Counted from the stretch's first letter, positions 1 to 10,017 are shown. The stretch is 64,000 bases of DNA from an uncultured Microbacterium sp. (GCF_937927635.1 NZ_CALBRW010000037.1:36901-100900); one strand, 5' to 3'. The notes: generated by a model from the letters alone, not told the origin. Numbers and translations: made by a program.

Positions 1-1
1 C

Positions 2-760
2 GACCAGCCGTTCATCGTGCAGTACTTCTTCTACATCACGGGCATCTTCCGGCTCGACTTCGGCACGAGCTTCTCCGGTCAGCCCGTCATCGAGGTGCTG
101 TCCAGGACGTTCCCCGTCACCCTGCGACTGGCGGTCATGTCGGTCGCCATCGCCTTCATCCTGGCGATCATCATCGGTCTGTTCTCCGCACTGGGCAAGG
201 ACGGCGTCTTCGACAACTCGATGCTCGTGCTCGCGCTGATCTTCGTCGCCCTGCCGATCTTCGTCCTGGCATTCCTGGCGCAGTACTTCCTCGCCATCCA
301 ATTGGGGTGGTTCAGACCGACAGTCGGCGCCGACAACGACTGGGGCGATCTTTGGCTCCCGGCCATCGTGCTGGGGTTCAGCGTGTACGCCACCAGCATG
401 CGGCTGACGCGCTCGTCGACCATCGACACCCTCAACCAGGACTGGGTGCGCACCGCGTACAGCAAGGGCCTGCCCCGTCGCCGGGTGATCCCGGTGCACG
501 TGCTGCGCAACTCGCTGATCCCGATGATCACCGACCTCGGCACCGTGTTCGGCGTGCTCATGGTCGGAGCGACCGTCACCGAGGGCATCTTCAATGTGCC
601 GGGCGTCGGCAACACCCTGTACCAGGCGATCATCCGCGGCGAGAACCCCACGGTGGTGTCCTTCGTCACCGTGTTCGTCGTCGTCTACGTGTTCATCAAC
701 ATCGTCGTGGACCTGCTCTACGGCCTGCTCGATCCGAGGATCCGCTATGTCTCCAATTGA
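2..760 (+). CDS. ABC importer permease, DppB/OppB type (5' end missing)
   Basis: The gene is cut by the left edge; the frame is open from base 2, so the true start lies upstream. It is a membrane permease of the peptide/nickel ABC importer family (BPD_transp_1 fold). Visible are the DFGTSFSGQPV segment before the core, several hydrophobic helices, and the cytoplasmic coupling region YATSMRLTRSSTIDTLNQDW followed by AYSKGLPRRRVIPVHVLRNSLIP, which matches the EAA loop that docks on the ATPase. The C-terminus LLYGLLDPRIRYV is the usual end of DppB proteins. It overlaps the next permease by 14 bases, so the two are probably co-translated. The substrate (dipeptide, oligopeptide or other) cannot be decided because the binding protein is outside the window. 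Confidence 0.93.
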   Translation, partial: DQPFIVQYFFYITGIFRLDFGTSFSGQPVIEVLSRTFPVTLRLAVMSVAIAFILAIIIGLFSALGKDGVFDNSMLVLALIFVALPIFVLAFLAQYFLAIQLGWFRPTVGADNDWGDLWLPAIVLGFSVYATSMRLTRSSTIDTLNQDWVRTAYSKGLPRRRVIPVHVLRNSLIPMITDLGTVFGVLMVGATVTEGIFNVPGVGNTLYQAIIRGENPTVVSFVTVFVVVYVFINIVVDLLYGLLDPRIRYVSN

Positions 761-1688
761 CTCGAACAGCGAGCACTACGTCGCTCCGGTGGAGACGACC
801 TCGGTGCGCGTCGACGTCGTCCGCATCGACGACAAGCCCAGCAACCTGTGGCTGGACGCCTGGCGCGACCTGCGCCGGCGGCCCGTCTTCTGGGTCTCCA
901 CGGGTTTCGTCCTCCTCGTGATCGTCGCCGCCTTCGCCCCGACCCTGTTCACCAGCGTCTCGCCCACCGACGGCTGCACTCTTACGCACAGCAACGGCGG
1001 TCCTGAGGCGGGGCACATCATGGGCTTCACCCGCCAGGGCTGCGACGTGTACGCCCGGGTGGTCTGGGGCACCCGCACCTCGCTCATCGTCGGCGTGCTG
1101 GCCACGGTCATCGGCACGGTCATCGGTGTCGTGATGGGCGCGTTCGCCGGCTTCTACGGCGGCTGGCTGGACTCGCTGCTGTCCCGTGTCGGCGACATCT
1201 TCTTCACGATCCCCTACATCATCGCCGCCGTGGTGGTGATGTCGGTGCTGCCCGACCGCAACGTGTTCGTGCTGGCTTTCGCCATCGGTGGCTTCGCCTG
1301 GGCCGGCACGGCGCGCATCATGCGCGCCGAGATCCTGCGCGTCAAGCAGGAGGACTATGTGATGGGCGCCGAGGCCGTGGGTCTCTCGCGGTTCCAAATC
1401 CTGATCGTGCACGTGCTGCCCAACTCGATGGCCCCGGTCATCGTGGTGGCGACGCTGAGCCTGGCAGGAGCCATCGTGGCAGAGTCGGTGCTCGCCTTCC
1501 TCGGTGTCGGCCTCTCGGGCGTCATGTCGTGGGGTCTGGACATCAGCCAGGCGCAGACCAGCATCCGCACCGCTCCGATGGCGCTGTTCTGGCCGTCACT
1601 GGCGCTGACGCTGACCGTGCTGGCATTCATCACTCTCGGCGAGCTGCTGCGCGACGCCGTCGACCCGAAGGCGAGGGCCCAGCGATGA
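747..1688 (+). CDS. ABC importer permease, DppC/OppC type
   Basis: Second permease of the peptide-type importer, 313 residues. The ATG at 747 is chosen because it overlaps the upstream stop and gives the usual DppC length; the frame stays open further upstream but only as a shadow of the first permease. The protein has a short polar N-terminus, a first membrane helix (about residues 48-68), a long extracytoplasmic loop with two cysteines typical of the OppC N-terminal domain, then five helices. The EAA loop reads MGAEAVGLSRFQILIVHVLPN. The end, GELLRDAVDPKARAQR, is typical. The stop overlaps the ATPase start (ATGA). Family assignment is secure; substrate is unknown. Confidence 0.94.
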   Translation: MSPIDSNSEHYVAPVETTSVRVDVVRIDDKPSNLWLDAWRDLRRRPVFWVSTGFVLLVIVAAFAPTLFTSVSPTDGCTLTHSNGGPEAGHIMGFTRQGCDVYARVVWGTRTSLIVGVLATVIGTVIGVVMGAFAGFYGGWLDSLLSRVGDIFFTIPYIIAAVVVMSVLPDRNVFVLAFAIGGFAWAGTARIMRAEILRVKQEDYVMGAEAVGLSRFQILIVHVLPNSMAPVIVVATLSLAGAIVAESVLAFLGVGLSGVMSWGLDISQAQTSIRTAPMALFWPSLALTLTVLAFITLGELLRDAVDPKARAQR

Positions 1689-3331
1689 GCGCACCGCTTC
1701 TGACCGTCCGCGACCTGAAGGTCGCCTTCCGCAGCGGCAAGACCTCGCGCGAGGTGCTGCACGGCGTCAGCTTCGACGTCTTCCCCGGCGAGACCCTGGC
1801 CATCGTCGGCGAATCCGGTTCGGGCAAGTCGACGACCGCCGCGGCCATCATCGACCTGCTCCCCGGCACCGGCACGGTGACCGAGGGCAGCATCCACCTC
1901 GATGGCACCGACCTCACCAAGGCCGGCCGCGCGAAGATGGAGCACATCCGCGGTCGGGAGATCGGCTACGTGCCGCAGGACCCGATGTCGAACCTCAACC
2001 CGGTGTGGTCGATCGGCTTCCAGGTGAAGGAGGCCGTCCGCGCCAACGGGCTGGCTCAAGGCCGCAAGCAGGTGCACGACCGCGCCGTCGAGGTTCTCGT
2101 CCAGGCAGGTCTCAGCGACGCCGCGCGCCGCATGCACCAGTTCCCCCACCAGTTCTCCGGGGGAATGAAGCAGCGCGCGCTGATCGGAATCGGTCTGGCG
2201 GCCGACCCGAAGCTGCTGATCGCCGACGAGCCCACCAGCGCCCTGGACGTGACCGTGCAGCGGGTGATCCTGGATCACCTGGCTTCGCTGACCGCTGAGC
2301 GGGGCACCTCGGTGCTGCTGATCACGCACGACCTCGGCCTGGCCGCGGAGCGCGCGGACCGCATCCTGGTGATGAACCAGGGCGAGATCGTCGAGGCGGG
2401 ACCCAGCGTCACGATCCTGACCAACCCGAAGCACCCGTACACGCAGCGACTGGTCGCCGCGGCTCCCAGCCTGGCATCCAAGCGCATCGGCGCGGGCGTG
2501 CACGAGTCGGCGCCCGTCGATCCCAGCATCCCGGCGGTGGTCGAGGTGAAGAACCTCGTCAAGGACTACTCGATCCGCACCGGCGGCCTGCGCTCGGAGC
2601 AGTTCCGCGCGGTCGACGACGTGTCCTTCACCATCCAGCGCGGCAAGACGCTGGCGCTGGTGGGCGAGTCCGGCTCGGGCAAGTCCACGGTGGCGAAGAT
2701 GCTGCTGCAGTTGGAGAAGGCCACCTCTGGCGACGTGTTCATCGACGGGCAGTCGGCCGTGGGGATGTCGCGCGCCGACATCTTCAAGTTGCGTCGGCGC
2801 ATGCAGCCGGTGTTCCAGAACCCGTACGGCTCGCTGGACCCGCTGCGCAGCATCGGCAGCCTCATCACCGAGCCCCTTGAGGTGCACCACGTGGGCACCA
2901 AGCAGGAGCAGCACCAGCGCGCGCTCGAGCTGCTGGAGAAGGTCGCGCTGCCGCGCGAGCTGGCCTGGCGCTACCCGAACGAGCTCTCCGGCGGTCAGCG
3001 GCAGCGCGTCGCGATCGCCAGGGCCCTGGCGCTCCGTCCCGACATCATCGTGCTGGACGAGGCCGTCTCCGCTCTCGACGTGCTCGTGCAGGACCAGATC
3101 CTGCACCTGCTCGCGGACCTGCAGCACGAGCTCGGACTGACGTACCTGTTCATCACGCACGACCTCGCGGTCGTGCGCGTCGCGGCCGACTTCGTGTGCG
3201 TCATGGAGAAGGGCCGCATCGTCGAGCAGGGCACGGTCGATGACATCTTCAGCAACCCCGCCGAGGAGTACACCCGGCGACTGCTGGATGCCATCCCCGG
3301 CGCCGACCTGCCGCTGGGCGGCGCCGTCTGA
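1685..3331 (+). CDS. Double ABC ATPase of the peptide importer (DppD-DppF fused)
   Basis: 548 residues carrying two complete ATP-binding cassettes in one chain. The first has Walker A GESGSGKST at residues 42-50, a signature FSGGMKQR and Walker B LLIADEP. The second has another GESGSGKST near residue 330, signature LSGGQRQR and Walker B IIVLDEA, followed by the H-loop ITHDL. Each half ends with the oligopeptide-type extension (NPKHPYTQRL; NPAEEYTRRL). In enterobacteria DppD and DppF are separate proteins; fused versions are common in Actinobacteria. The ATG at 1685 overlaps the permease stop by four bases. The fused subunit would power import through the two permeases upstream. Confidence 0.95.
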   Translation: MSAPLLTVRDLKVAFRSGKTSREVLHGVSFDVFPGETLAIVGESGSGKSTTAAAIIDLLPGTGTVTEGSIHLDGTDLTKAGRAKMEHIRGREIGYVPQDPMSNLNPVWSIGFQVKEAVRANGLAQGRKQVHDRAVEVLVQAGLSDAARRMHQFPHQFSGGMKQRALIGIGLAADPKLLIADEPTSALDVTVQRVILDHLASLTAERGTSVLLITHDLGLAAERADRILVMNQGEIVEAGPSVTILTNPKHPYTQRLVAAAPSLASKRIGAGVHESAPVDPSIPAVVEVKNLVKDYSIRTGGLRSEQFRAVDDVSFTIQRGKTLALVGESGSGKSTVAKMLLQLEKATSGDVFIDGQSAVGMSRADIFKLRRRMQPVFQNPYGSLDPLRSIGSLITEPLEVHHVGTKQEQHQRALELLEKVALPRELAWRYPNELSGGQRQRVAIARALALRPDIIVLDEAVSALDVLVQDQILHLLADLQHELGLTYLFITHDLAVVRVAADFVCVMEKGRIVEQGTVDDIFSNPAEEYTRRLLDAIPGADLPLGGAV

Positions 3332-3882
3332 TGGTCACCGCACGACCGCCCCGGGTGTTCCGCGCGACCGGGGCGGTCGTGCTGCTCGGGCTGTCCGCGG
3401 TGCTGGCCGTGTTCCTCCTGGGCGATGCGGTGGTGCGGTCGGGGCCGGTGAACGCTGCTCTGCTCGCGCCGTGGCCGCTGCTGGTGGTGTGGGGCGTGTA
3501 CGTGGCGGGCGTCGCCTCGGACGTGCGCGCCGACGCCACGGGTGTGCGCGTGCAGAACCTGCTCCGGCGCACGTGGGTGCCGTGGGGTCGAGTGGACAGG
3601 ATCTCGATGCGCTGGCAGCTCGAGTTCGCCCTCTACGGCGGGCAGGTGCTCAGCAGCTTCGGCGGCCCGGCCCGCTCACGTCCGCGACGCCTGGGCGTCG
3701 GAGGCGAGAAGGAGCACGGCAACGCCGAGGAGGAGGACGGAATCGCCGCCCTGCACCGGCTGCGCGCCGAGTCCGTCCCGGATGTCGGCGACGCGGTCGT
3801 GCACGGCTGGGACTGGCCCATGATCTGGACCGGACTGGCGCTCGGGGTCTGGGCCGTGAACGCGGTCATCATCGCGCACTGA
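3331..3882 (+). CDS. PH-domain membrane protein
   Basis: 183 residues. Two N-terminal membrane helices (about residues 13-33 and 45-65) are followed by a bacterial PH-like domain: the stretch DVRADATGVRVQNLLRRTWVPWGRVDRISM is the hallmark of actinobacterial bPH_6 proteins, where the 'VPW..V' turn is conserved. A third helix near residues 160-180 closes the protein. Its ATG shares one base with the ATPase stop (TGATG), so it is translationally coupled to the importer operon although no transport role is known. Function unknown; the family assignment rests on pattern recognition only. Confidence 0.8.
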   Translation: MVTARPPRVFRATGAVVLLGLSAVLAVFLLGDAVVRSGPVNAALLAPWPLLVVWGVYVAGVASDVRADATGVRVQNLLRRTWVPWGRVDRISMRWQLEFALYGGQVLSSFGGPARSRPRRLGVGGEKEHGNAEEEDGIAALHRLRAESVPDVGDAVVHGWDWPMIWTGLALGVWAVNAVIIAH

Positions 3883-3944
3883 CACGGAGCGTCAGGCCCC
3901 GGCAGAGTGGGGCGTCGAGCCTGTCGAGGCGCGGCCCAGCCGCC

Positions 3945-4703
3945 TCAGCCGGGCAGCCCGAACAGCGCCGGCCACAGGGCAGCCGCCCACGGGTACCCCA
4001 CGAACGCCGTGGCGTCGATGAGGAAGTGCGCGACGAGGAACGGCATCAGCCGGCCGCCGCGCGCGAACAGCCAGCCGAACAGCATCCCCATGGCGAAGTT
4101 CCCCACGAACGCGCCCGGCCCCTGGTACAGGTGATAGCTGCCGCGCAGCAGGCTGGTGGCCAGGATGATCGGCCAGGTGCCCCATCCCAGCTGACGCAGC
4201 CGGCGGAACAGGTAGCCCAGCACGACGAACTCCTCCTGCACGGCCGCGCGTGCAGCCGACAGGATCAGCACGGGCACCGTCCACCAGTAGGCGTTCAGCC
4301 CGCCGGGGTCCACCGCCACGAACACGCCCATCGCCCGTCCCAGCAGGTACAGGCCTATGCCGGGGATGCCGATGGCCAGCACCAGCAGCGCACCCCGGCC
4401 GATGTCCCGGCCGAACCGCGTGCCGTCCAGGCCCAGCAGCGCCAGGTGCGGGCGGTGGGATTGCCACAGCAGGAAGCACACCAGCAGTACGGGCACGATC
4501 GCGAATCCGATCGACAGCAGCTGGTAGATGAGGTCGAAGACCTCCCGGCTGCTCTGCGAGGGGTTCAGCGTGGCGGTCTGGTCGGCCAGGGGAGTGCTCG
4601 AGGTGAGACGGTAGGCCAGCTGCACGATCGAGTAGATCGCGGACTGGCCGAGACCCAGCGCCAGCACGATCGCGATCTCCCACCAGATCCTTGAACGCGT
4701 CAC
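3945..4703 (-). CDS. CPBP-family intramembrane metalloprotease
   Basis: 252 residues, almost wholly membrane helices. The CPBP (CAAX protease/Abi) signature is visible as ARAAVQEEFVVLGYLFRRL, which supplies the paired glutamates, followed by the second motif region (GSYHLYQG, with a histidine) and the third (FLIDATAFVGY). The GTG at 4703 is preferred over a TTG 30 bases upstream because a TAGCAT box lies exactly 7 nt before it. It is convergent with the PH-domain gene and divergent from typA. Members cleave prenylated or membrane substrates, or act in bacteriocin immunity; the substrate here is unknown. Confidence 0.85.
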   Translation of the reverse strand: MTRSRIWWEIAIVLALGLGQSAIYSIVQLAYRLTSSTPLADQTATLNPSQSSREVFDLIYQLLSIGFAIVPVLLVCFLLWQSHRPHLALLGLDGTRFGRDIGRGALLVLAIGIPGIGLYLLGRAMGVFVAVDPGGLNAYWWTVPVLILSAARAAVQEEFVVLGYLFRRLRQLGWGTWPIILATSLLRGSYHLYQGPGAFVGNFAMGMLFGWLFARGGRLMPFLVAHFLIDATAFVGYPWAAALWPALFGLPG

Positions 4704-4710
4704 GTCTCCG

Positions 4711-4716
4711 ATGCTA
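4711..4716 (-). promoter_or_regulatory. -10 box for leaderless CPBP gene
   Basis: TAGCAT on the minus strand, 7 nt before the GTG at 4703, so transcription should begin at or next to the start codon. No clear -35 box. Confidence 0.45.
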
Positions 4717-4824
4717 GAGCCCGTTGTCAGCAAGTCCGCGTGTCGAGTGCGTTATCCTGGAACGTCAGCCCTGTGTCCGTCGCGGGCGACGAATCCACTT
4801 CTCCCACTCCTTAGGACTTCTTGA

Positions 4825-6735
<1,911 letters not shown>

Positions 6736-6743
6736 CCCACACT

Positions 6744-6825
6744 GCCGAGACCCCTCCTGACCGCCGAGACCCCTCGTGGGCGACGCGGCTGCGGAGGGGT
6801 CTCGACGTTCACGAGGGGTCTCGGC
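6744..6825. repeat. 82-nt palindromic 2+2 array, copy A (3' of typA)
   Basis: Core GCCGAGACCCCTC at 6744-6756 and 6763-6775 (19-nt period), then inverted GAGGGGTCTCGAC at 6794-6806 and GAGGGGTCTCGGC at 6813-6825 (19-nt period). The halves can form a two-stem hairpin with a 6-nt internal loop and an 18-nt apical loop. It begins 9 nt after the typA stop, so it may end or protect that mRNA. Same core family and identical geometry as the copies at 49523 and 56697. Confidence 0.9.
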
Positions 6826-6839
6826 GTCAGAGAGCGGGG

Positions 6840-7038
6840 CTGAAAGTAACGAAGCCATAACACACCTTCTTGGGAGCATGGCACCCGGATTCCCACGAAC
6901 CAGGCACGGAATGTCCAGGTCCGTGGCATGTTCCGCCCAGACGGGGCTGGAAGGCTCGGGACTCGTGCCCGGGAGACCGCCCCCGATGAGCGAGCCCCTG
7001 ATGGGACCGGGCCGACGACGACCCGAAAGTCGAACTCC
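6840..7038 (+). promoter_or_regulatory. Long structured leader of the transglycosylase-like gene
   Basis: About 200 nt without a credible gene. A possible -10 box (CATAAC near 6855-6860) would give a leader of roughly 170 nt. Hairpins are visible: TGGGA 6871-6875 with TCCCA 6891-6895, and CACGGA 6905-6910 with TCCGTG 6920-6925. Secreted cell-wall hydrolases of Actinobacteria are often controlled by leader RNAs, but I cannot match this to a known riboswitch class. Confidence 0.35.
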
Positions 7039-7899
7039 ATGCTGGATACCCTCAACACCCGTGCGTCTCGGCGGGTGACCGCCGCCTCGTCCGCCCACTC
7101 GGCCATGCGCCGCCCCCTCATCGGCCTCGCCGTCGGTGCGGTGCTGGCAGGCATCGCCGCGACCGGAGTCATGGCCGCACCTGCCCTGGCTGCACCCAGT
7201 GCGGCGGATGTGCACAAGGCCGCCGCCGTGGAGCAGGACGGCCGCATCGCGCTGACCAACGCCGTCGCGCTGAACCACGTCGTCGAGCAGTCCGGCCTGC
7301 AGACCCCCTCCGCTCTTGCGGAAGTGAACGTCGCCGACCTCACGCGCGACGTGAAGGCCATCGCCGCGGCCGATGAGGCCAGCGCGGAGCAGCTGGCGGA
7401 ACTCACCGACGACGTCATCCGCAGCACGGTGCGCGTGCAGCAGGGCACCACGCACCTCCAGAACGAGCTCAGCGCGGCGAAGGACGCCAAGGCCGCCGAG
7501 GAGGCCGCCAAGCAGGCGGAGGCCGCGCGCATCGCGGCGGAGCACGCGGCCGAGCGGCAGCGCCAGGCTGCAGCTGCGCTGGCGGCCGCCAACACGCCGA
7601 GCGGTGCGAAGGCCACGACGCGGCGGCTGGCGGCTGACCGCTATGGCTGGGGCAGTGGACAGTTCGCCTGCCTCTCGAGCCTCTGGAACAAGGAGTCCGG
7701 CTGGAACTACCAGGCCTACAACCGCAGCGGTGCCACCGGCATCCCGCAGGCGCTCCCCGGCAGCAAGATGGCCACCGCCGGTGCCGACTGGCGCACCAAC
7801 GCGGCCACCCAGATCTCCTGGGGCCTGGACTACATCAAGCGCGCGTACGGCTCGCCCTGCGCGGCCTGGTCGCACTCCCGCGCGGTGAACTGGTACTGA
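7039..7899 (+). CDS. Secreted lytic transglycosylase-like protein
   Basis: 286 residues. The ATG at 7039 gives a signal peptide: basic RRPL, a hydrophobic stretch and the cleavage-like APALAAPS near residue 52; an internal ATG at 7105 would also leave an intact signal. The mature part has a long Ala/Glu/Gln-rich coiled coil (about residues 140-190), then a C-terminal lysozyme-like domain with LWNKESGWNYQAYN (Glu near 219 as candidate acid), SGATGIPQALPGSKMA and AAWSHS, as in actinobacterial transglycosylase/aggregation-promoting-factor proteins. It probably acts on peptidoglycan outside the cell. The coiled coil may tether it to the wall. The unusually long leader suggests post-transcriptional control. 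Confidence 0.88.
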   Translation: MLDTLNTRASRRVTAASSAHSAMRRPLIGLAVGAVLAGIAATGVMAAPALAAPSAADVHKAAAVEQDGRIALTNAVALNHVVEQSGLQTPSALAEVNVADLTRDVKAIAAADEASAEQLAELTDDVIRSTVRVQQGTTHLQNELSAAKDAKAAEEAAKQAEAARIAAEHAAERQRQAAAALAAANTPSGAKATTRRLAADRYGWGSGQFACLSSLWNKESGWNYQAYNRSGATGIPQALPGSKMATAGADWRTNAATQISWGLDYIKRAYGSPCAAWSHSRAVNWY

Positions 7900-7902
7900 T
7901 CG

Positions 7903-8448
7903 TCAGCGCAGCTCGCTGATCAGCACCGCGCTGGTACCGGCCGCGCGCGCCTCGAACACGTGCGGGGCGTCGCCCGGATACGACAGGTAGTCGCCCGGAT
8001 GCAGCAATTCGGGCTGGTCGGCGGGTCCGATCAGCGCCTCGCCGCTGATGAGCACCACGTGCTCGGTGGTGCCGTTGCGGTGGGGGAGCGAGCGGCGGGG
8101 CTCGCCGAGCTCGGCCTGGATCAGGTAGATGTCGCGGCGCGTTCCCGGCGCCGCGGCCGAGAGCAGCGTCGCCAGATACGGCGAGGCCGCCGAGGGCACG
8201 CCTGCGTGGTCTCCGAGGCGGATCAGCCGCGGAGCCGCCGCGCGCTCGTCCACGAGGGTCGAGAACGGGATGCCGAGCGCATCGCCGAGTGCCCACAGCG
8301 TCTCCACGCTGGGGTTGGCGGCCCCGGTCTCCAGCTGCGACACGGTGGCCTTCGAGACCCCCGCCCGACGGGCCAGCTCCGACACCGAGATGCCGACGGC
8401 CTCGCGTTCGCGGCGCAGGGAATGGGCGATGCGTTCACGCAGATCCAT
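7903..8448 (-). CDS. XRE-family regulator with C-terminal cupin
   Basis: 181 residues. The N-terminal helix-turn-helix is clear (ISVSELARRAGVSKATVSQLETGAANPSVETLWALGDALGIPFSTLVDE), and a cupin sensor domain follows (ELGEPRRSLPHRNGTTEHVVLISGEALIGPADQPELLHPGDYLSYPGDAPHVFEA), where the histidines and the PGD turn form the small-ligand pocket. It is divergent from azlC with 65 bases between the starts, and the shared interval contains matching 12-nt repeats, so it most likely controls azlCD and itself. The ligand may be an amino acid or analogue exported by AzlCD; that is inference. Confidence 0.93.
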   Translation of the reverse strand: MDLRERIAHSLRREREAVGISVSELARRAGVSKATVSQLETGAANPSVETLWALGDALGIPFSTLVDERAAAPRLIRLGDHAGVPSAASPYLATLLSAAAPGTRRDIYLIQAELGEPRRSLPHRNGTTEHVVLISGEALIGPADQPELLHPGDYLSYPGDAPHVFEARAAGTSAVLISELR

Positions 8449-8454
8449 ATGTTC

Positions 8455-8460
8455 AGTATG
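8455..8460 (-). promoter_or_regulatory. -10 box for leaderless XRE regulator
   Basis: CATACT on the minus strand, 6 nt before the ATG at 8448; it lies inside the upstream 12-nt operator repeat. Confidence 0.45.
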
Positions 8461-8477
8461 TCAAACGATCGTTCGAC

Positions 8478-8506
8478 TTGACTGACGTGCCCGCGATGTT
8501 CAGAAT
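8478..8506 (+). promoter_or_regulatory. azlC promoter
   Basis: -35 TTGACT (8478-8483), 17-nt spacer, -10 CAGAAT (8501-8506), then 7 nt to the ATG at 8514. This is the best-formed leaderless promoter of the window, and it favours 8514 over the in-frame ATGs at 8496, 8505 and 8508. Confidence 0.6.
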
Positions 8507-8513
8507 GATGATC

Positions 8514-9254
8514 ATGCGTTCAGCGGAGCGAACAGAGACGGATGCCGTGCGGCACCCCTCGCGCGAGGTGTGGCGCGAGGGTCTGGGCGTGGCCATCGCC
8601 ACCAGCGCCTACGGCATCTCCTTCGGCGCTCTGGCCGTGGCATCCGGACTGGATGTCTGGCAGACGTGCGTGCTGAGCCTGGTGATGTTCACCGGCGGCT
8701 CGCAGTTCGCGTTCATCGGCGTGCTCGGCGCAGGCGGGCTGGCGGCGCTGCCCTCCGCAGTGGCATCGGCGGCGCTGCTGGGGGTGCGCAACGTGGCCTA
8801 CGGCATGCGGATGTCGGGCATCATCGGCCGCGGGTTCCTCAAGCGCGCCGCGGCAGCGCAGGTCACCATCGACGAGTCGACCGCCGTCGCGATCTCGCAG
8901 GACGACCCGAAGCTCGGCCGACTGGGATTCTGGATCACGGGTCTGGGCGTGTTCGTCGGCTGGAATCTCACCACCCTGGCGGGGGCGCTGCTGGGTGACG
9001 TGCTGGGCGACCCGAAGGCGTGGGGCCTGGATGCCGCGGCTGCCGCGGCCTTCCTGGCACTGCTGTGGCCTCGGCTCAGGGAGCGTCAGGCTGTGGCGGT
9101 CGGTGTGGCGGCGGCCGTGGTCGCGGCGGTCCTCACGCCGGTGCTCATGCCCGGCCTGCCGGTGCTGGTGGCCGCTGTGGTCGCGATCGTGGTCGGCTGG
9201 TTCAACTGGCTCGGGCGCGATGCGGCACCCGCCTGCGAGGAGGCTGCGAAGTGA
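8514..9254 (+). CDS. azlC: AzlC-type branched-chain amino acid exporter, large subunit
   Basis: 246 residues with several membrane helices. AzlC features are plain: AIATSAYGISFGALAVASG, the LMFTGGSQFAFIGVLG motif, SAALLGVRNVAYGM and TIDESTAVAIS. With AzlD it forms a two-component exporter, known in Bacillus for branched-chain amino acids and analogues such as 4-azaleucine. The start is set by the leaderless promoter; three other in-frame ATGs sit within 18 bases upstream. The stop overlaps azlD (GTGA). Expression is probably controlled by the divergent XRE-cupin regulator. Confidence 0.93.
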   Translation: MRSAERTETDAVRHPSREVWREGLGVAIATSAYGISFGALAVASGLDVWQTCVLSLVMFTGGSQFAFIGVLGAGGLAALPSAVASAALLGVRNVAYGMRMSGIIGRGFLKRAAAAQVTIDESTAVAISQDDPKLGRLGFWITGLGVFVGWNLTTLAGALLGDVLGDPKAWGLDAAAAAAFLALLWPRLRERQAVAVGVAAAVVAAVLTPVLMPGLPVLVAAVVAIVVGWFNWLGRDAAPACEEAAK

Positions 9255-9565
9255 CGATCTGGAGCGCCGTGCTGCTGGCCGCCTGCATCTGCGTGGGGCA
9301 GAAGCTCATCGGCTACCTCGTGCCCGCCAAGCTGCTCGAGGCGCCGCGCACAGCACGCATCTCCGACCTGCTGACCGTGGCGCTGCTGGGGGCGCTGGTG
9401 GCCGTGCAGTCGCTGGGCGCGGGGCAGGCGATCCTCGTGGACGCCAGGGTGCCTGCCGTGCTGGTGGCCGCTGGCCTGCTGTGGATGCGGCAGTCGTTCC
9501 TGGTGGTCGTCGCCGCGGCGGCCGCCGTGGCCGCTCTCCTGCGGCTGGTGGGCTGGGCCGCCTGA
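9251..9565 (+). CDS. azlD: AzlD-type exporter small subunit
   Basis: 104 residues, about four membrane helices. The GTG at 9251 overlaps the azlC stop by four bases. The AzlD pattern is seen in the basic loop GYLVPAKLLEAPRTARISDLLTVALLGALVAVQ and the following helices. Small AzlD-like partners are required with AzlC for branched-chain amino acid efflux. Length and position are typical. Confidence 0.9.
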   Translation: MTIWSAVLLAACICVGQKLIGYLVPAKLLEAPRTARISDLLTVALLGALVAVQSLGAGQAILVDARVPAVLVAAGLLWMRQSFLVVVAAAAAVAALLRLVGWAA

Positions 9566-9591
9566 GGGGGTGCGCTCACAGCATCCGCCGC

Positions 9592-9597
9592 TACGCT
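9592..9597 (+). promoter_or_regulatory. -10 box for leaderless membrane-protein gene
   Basis: TACGCT, 6 nt before the GTG at 9604. Confidence 0.5.
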
Positions 9598-9603
9598 GAC
9601 CCC

Positions 9604-10014
9604 GTGCGCTCCGTCCTCTCCCGTGGTCTGTCCTGGCTCGCCGCCGCCCTCATCGGCGCGGTCTACGGCGTCGCGGCGACCATCGCGCACAGCTACATCC
9701 TGGGACCGGTGCCGGTGGGGCTGATCCTCGGCACTGTGGCCTGCGCCGCCCTGCTGATCGCGCTTCGCGCTCTCACCGGAGACCGCTGGGCGGCTCTCGC
9801 CGCCGGGATCGGGCTGCTGGGGATGCTGCTGGTCATCTCGCAGCGAGGGCCGGGCGGATCGGTGGTCGTGCCGAACACCGCGCTGGGCAACATCTGGATG
9901 TACCTCGCAGCGGGCATCGTGGTGCTCGTGGTGATGTGGCCGGACATGGCCCGGCTGCGCGCGCTGTCGGCATCCGCCGCCCGCACGGGCCGGGATGGCG
10001 CCCGCTCGTCGTAG
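9604..10014 (+). CDS. Small integral membrane protein upstream of the ferredoxin
   Basis: 136 residues with four predicted membrane helices (about residues 9-30, 35-58, 63-83 and 94-114) and a short basic C-terminal tail. I do not recognise a catalytic motif. Its place before a ferredoxin and dapC resembles Rv1171, an uncharacterised membrane protein near fdxC in mycobacteria (DUF6113-like), but that homology is inferred from order and topology. Start GTG 9604 is supported by the adjacent TACGCT box. Confidence 0.75.
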   Translation: MRSVLSRGLSWLAAALIGAVYGVAATIAHSYILGPVPVGLILGTVACAALLIALRALTGDRWAALAAGIGLLGMLLVISQRGPGGSVVVPNTALGNIWMYLAAGIVVLVVMWPDMARLRALSASAARTGRDGARSS

Positions 10015-10017
10015 ACT
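10012..10017 (+). promoter_or_regulatory. -10 box for leaderless ferredoxin gene
   Basis: TAGACT, 6 nt before the GTG at 10024. It overlaps the stop codon of the upstream gene. Confidence 0.5.

Larger units (their letters stand above)
8449..8507. promoter_or_regulatory. Candidate operator region, XRE regulator/azlC divergent promoters
   Basis: Direct repeats ATGTTCAGTATG (8449-8460) and ATGTTCAGAATG (8496-8507), 11 of 12 identical and 47 bases apart. The first overlaps the regulator's -10 and the second overlaps azlC's -10. A perfect palindrome AACGATCGTT (8464-8473) lies between them. The arrangement would let one regulator repress both promoters. Confidence 0.55.

Noticed and set aside
6840..7038. 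c-di-AMP (ydaO) riboswitch
   Set aside because: The position is right for one, but I could not find the characteristic conserved ydaO segments; left as an unassigned leader.
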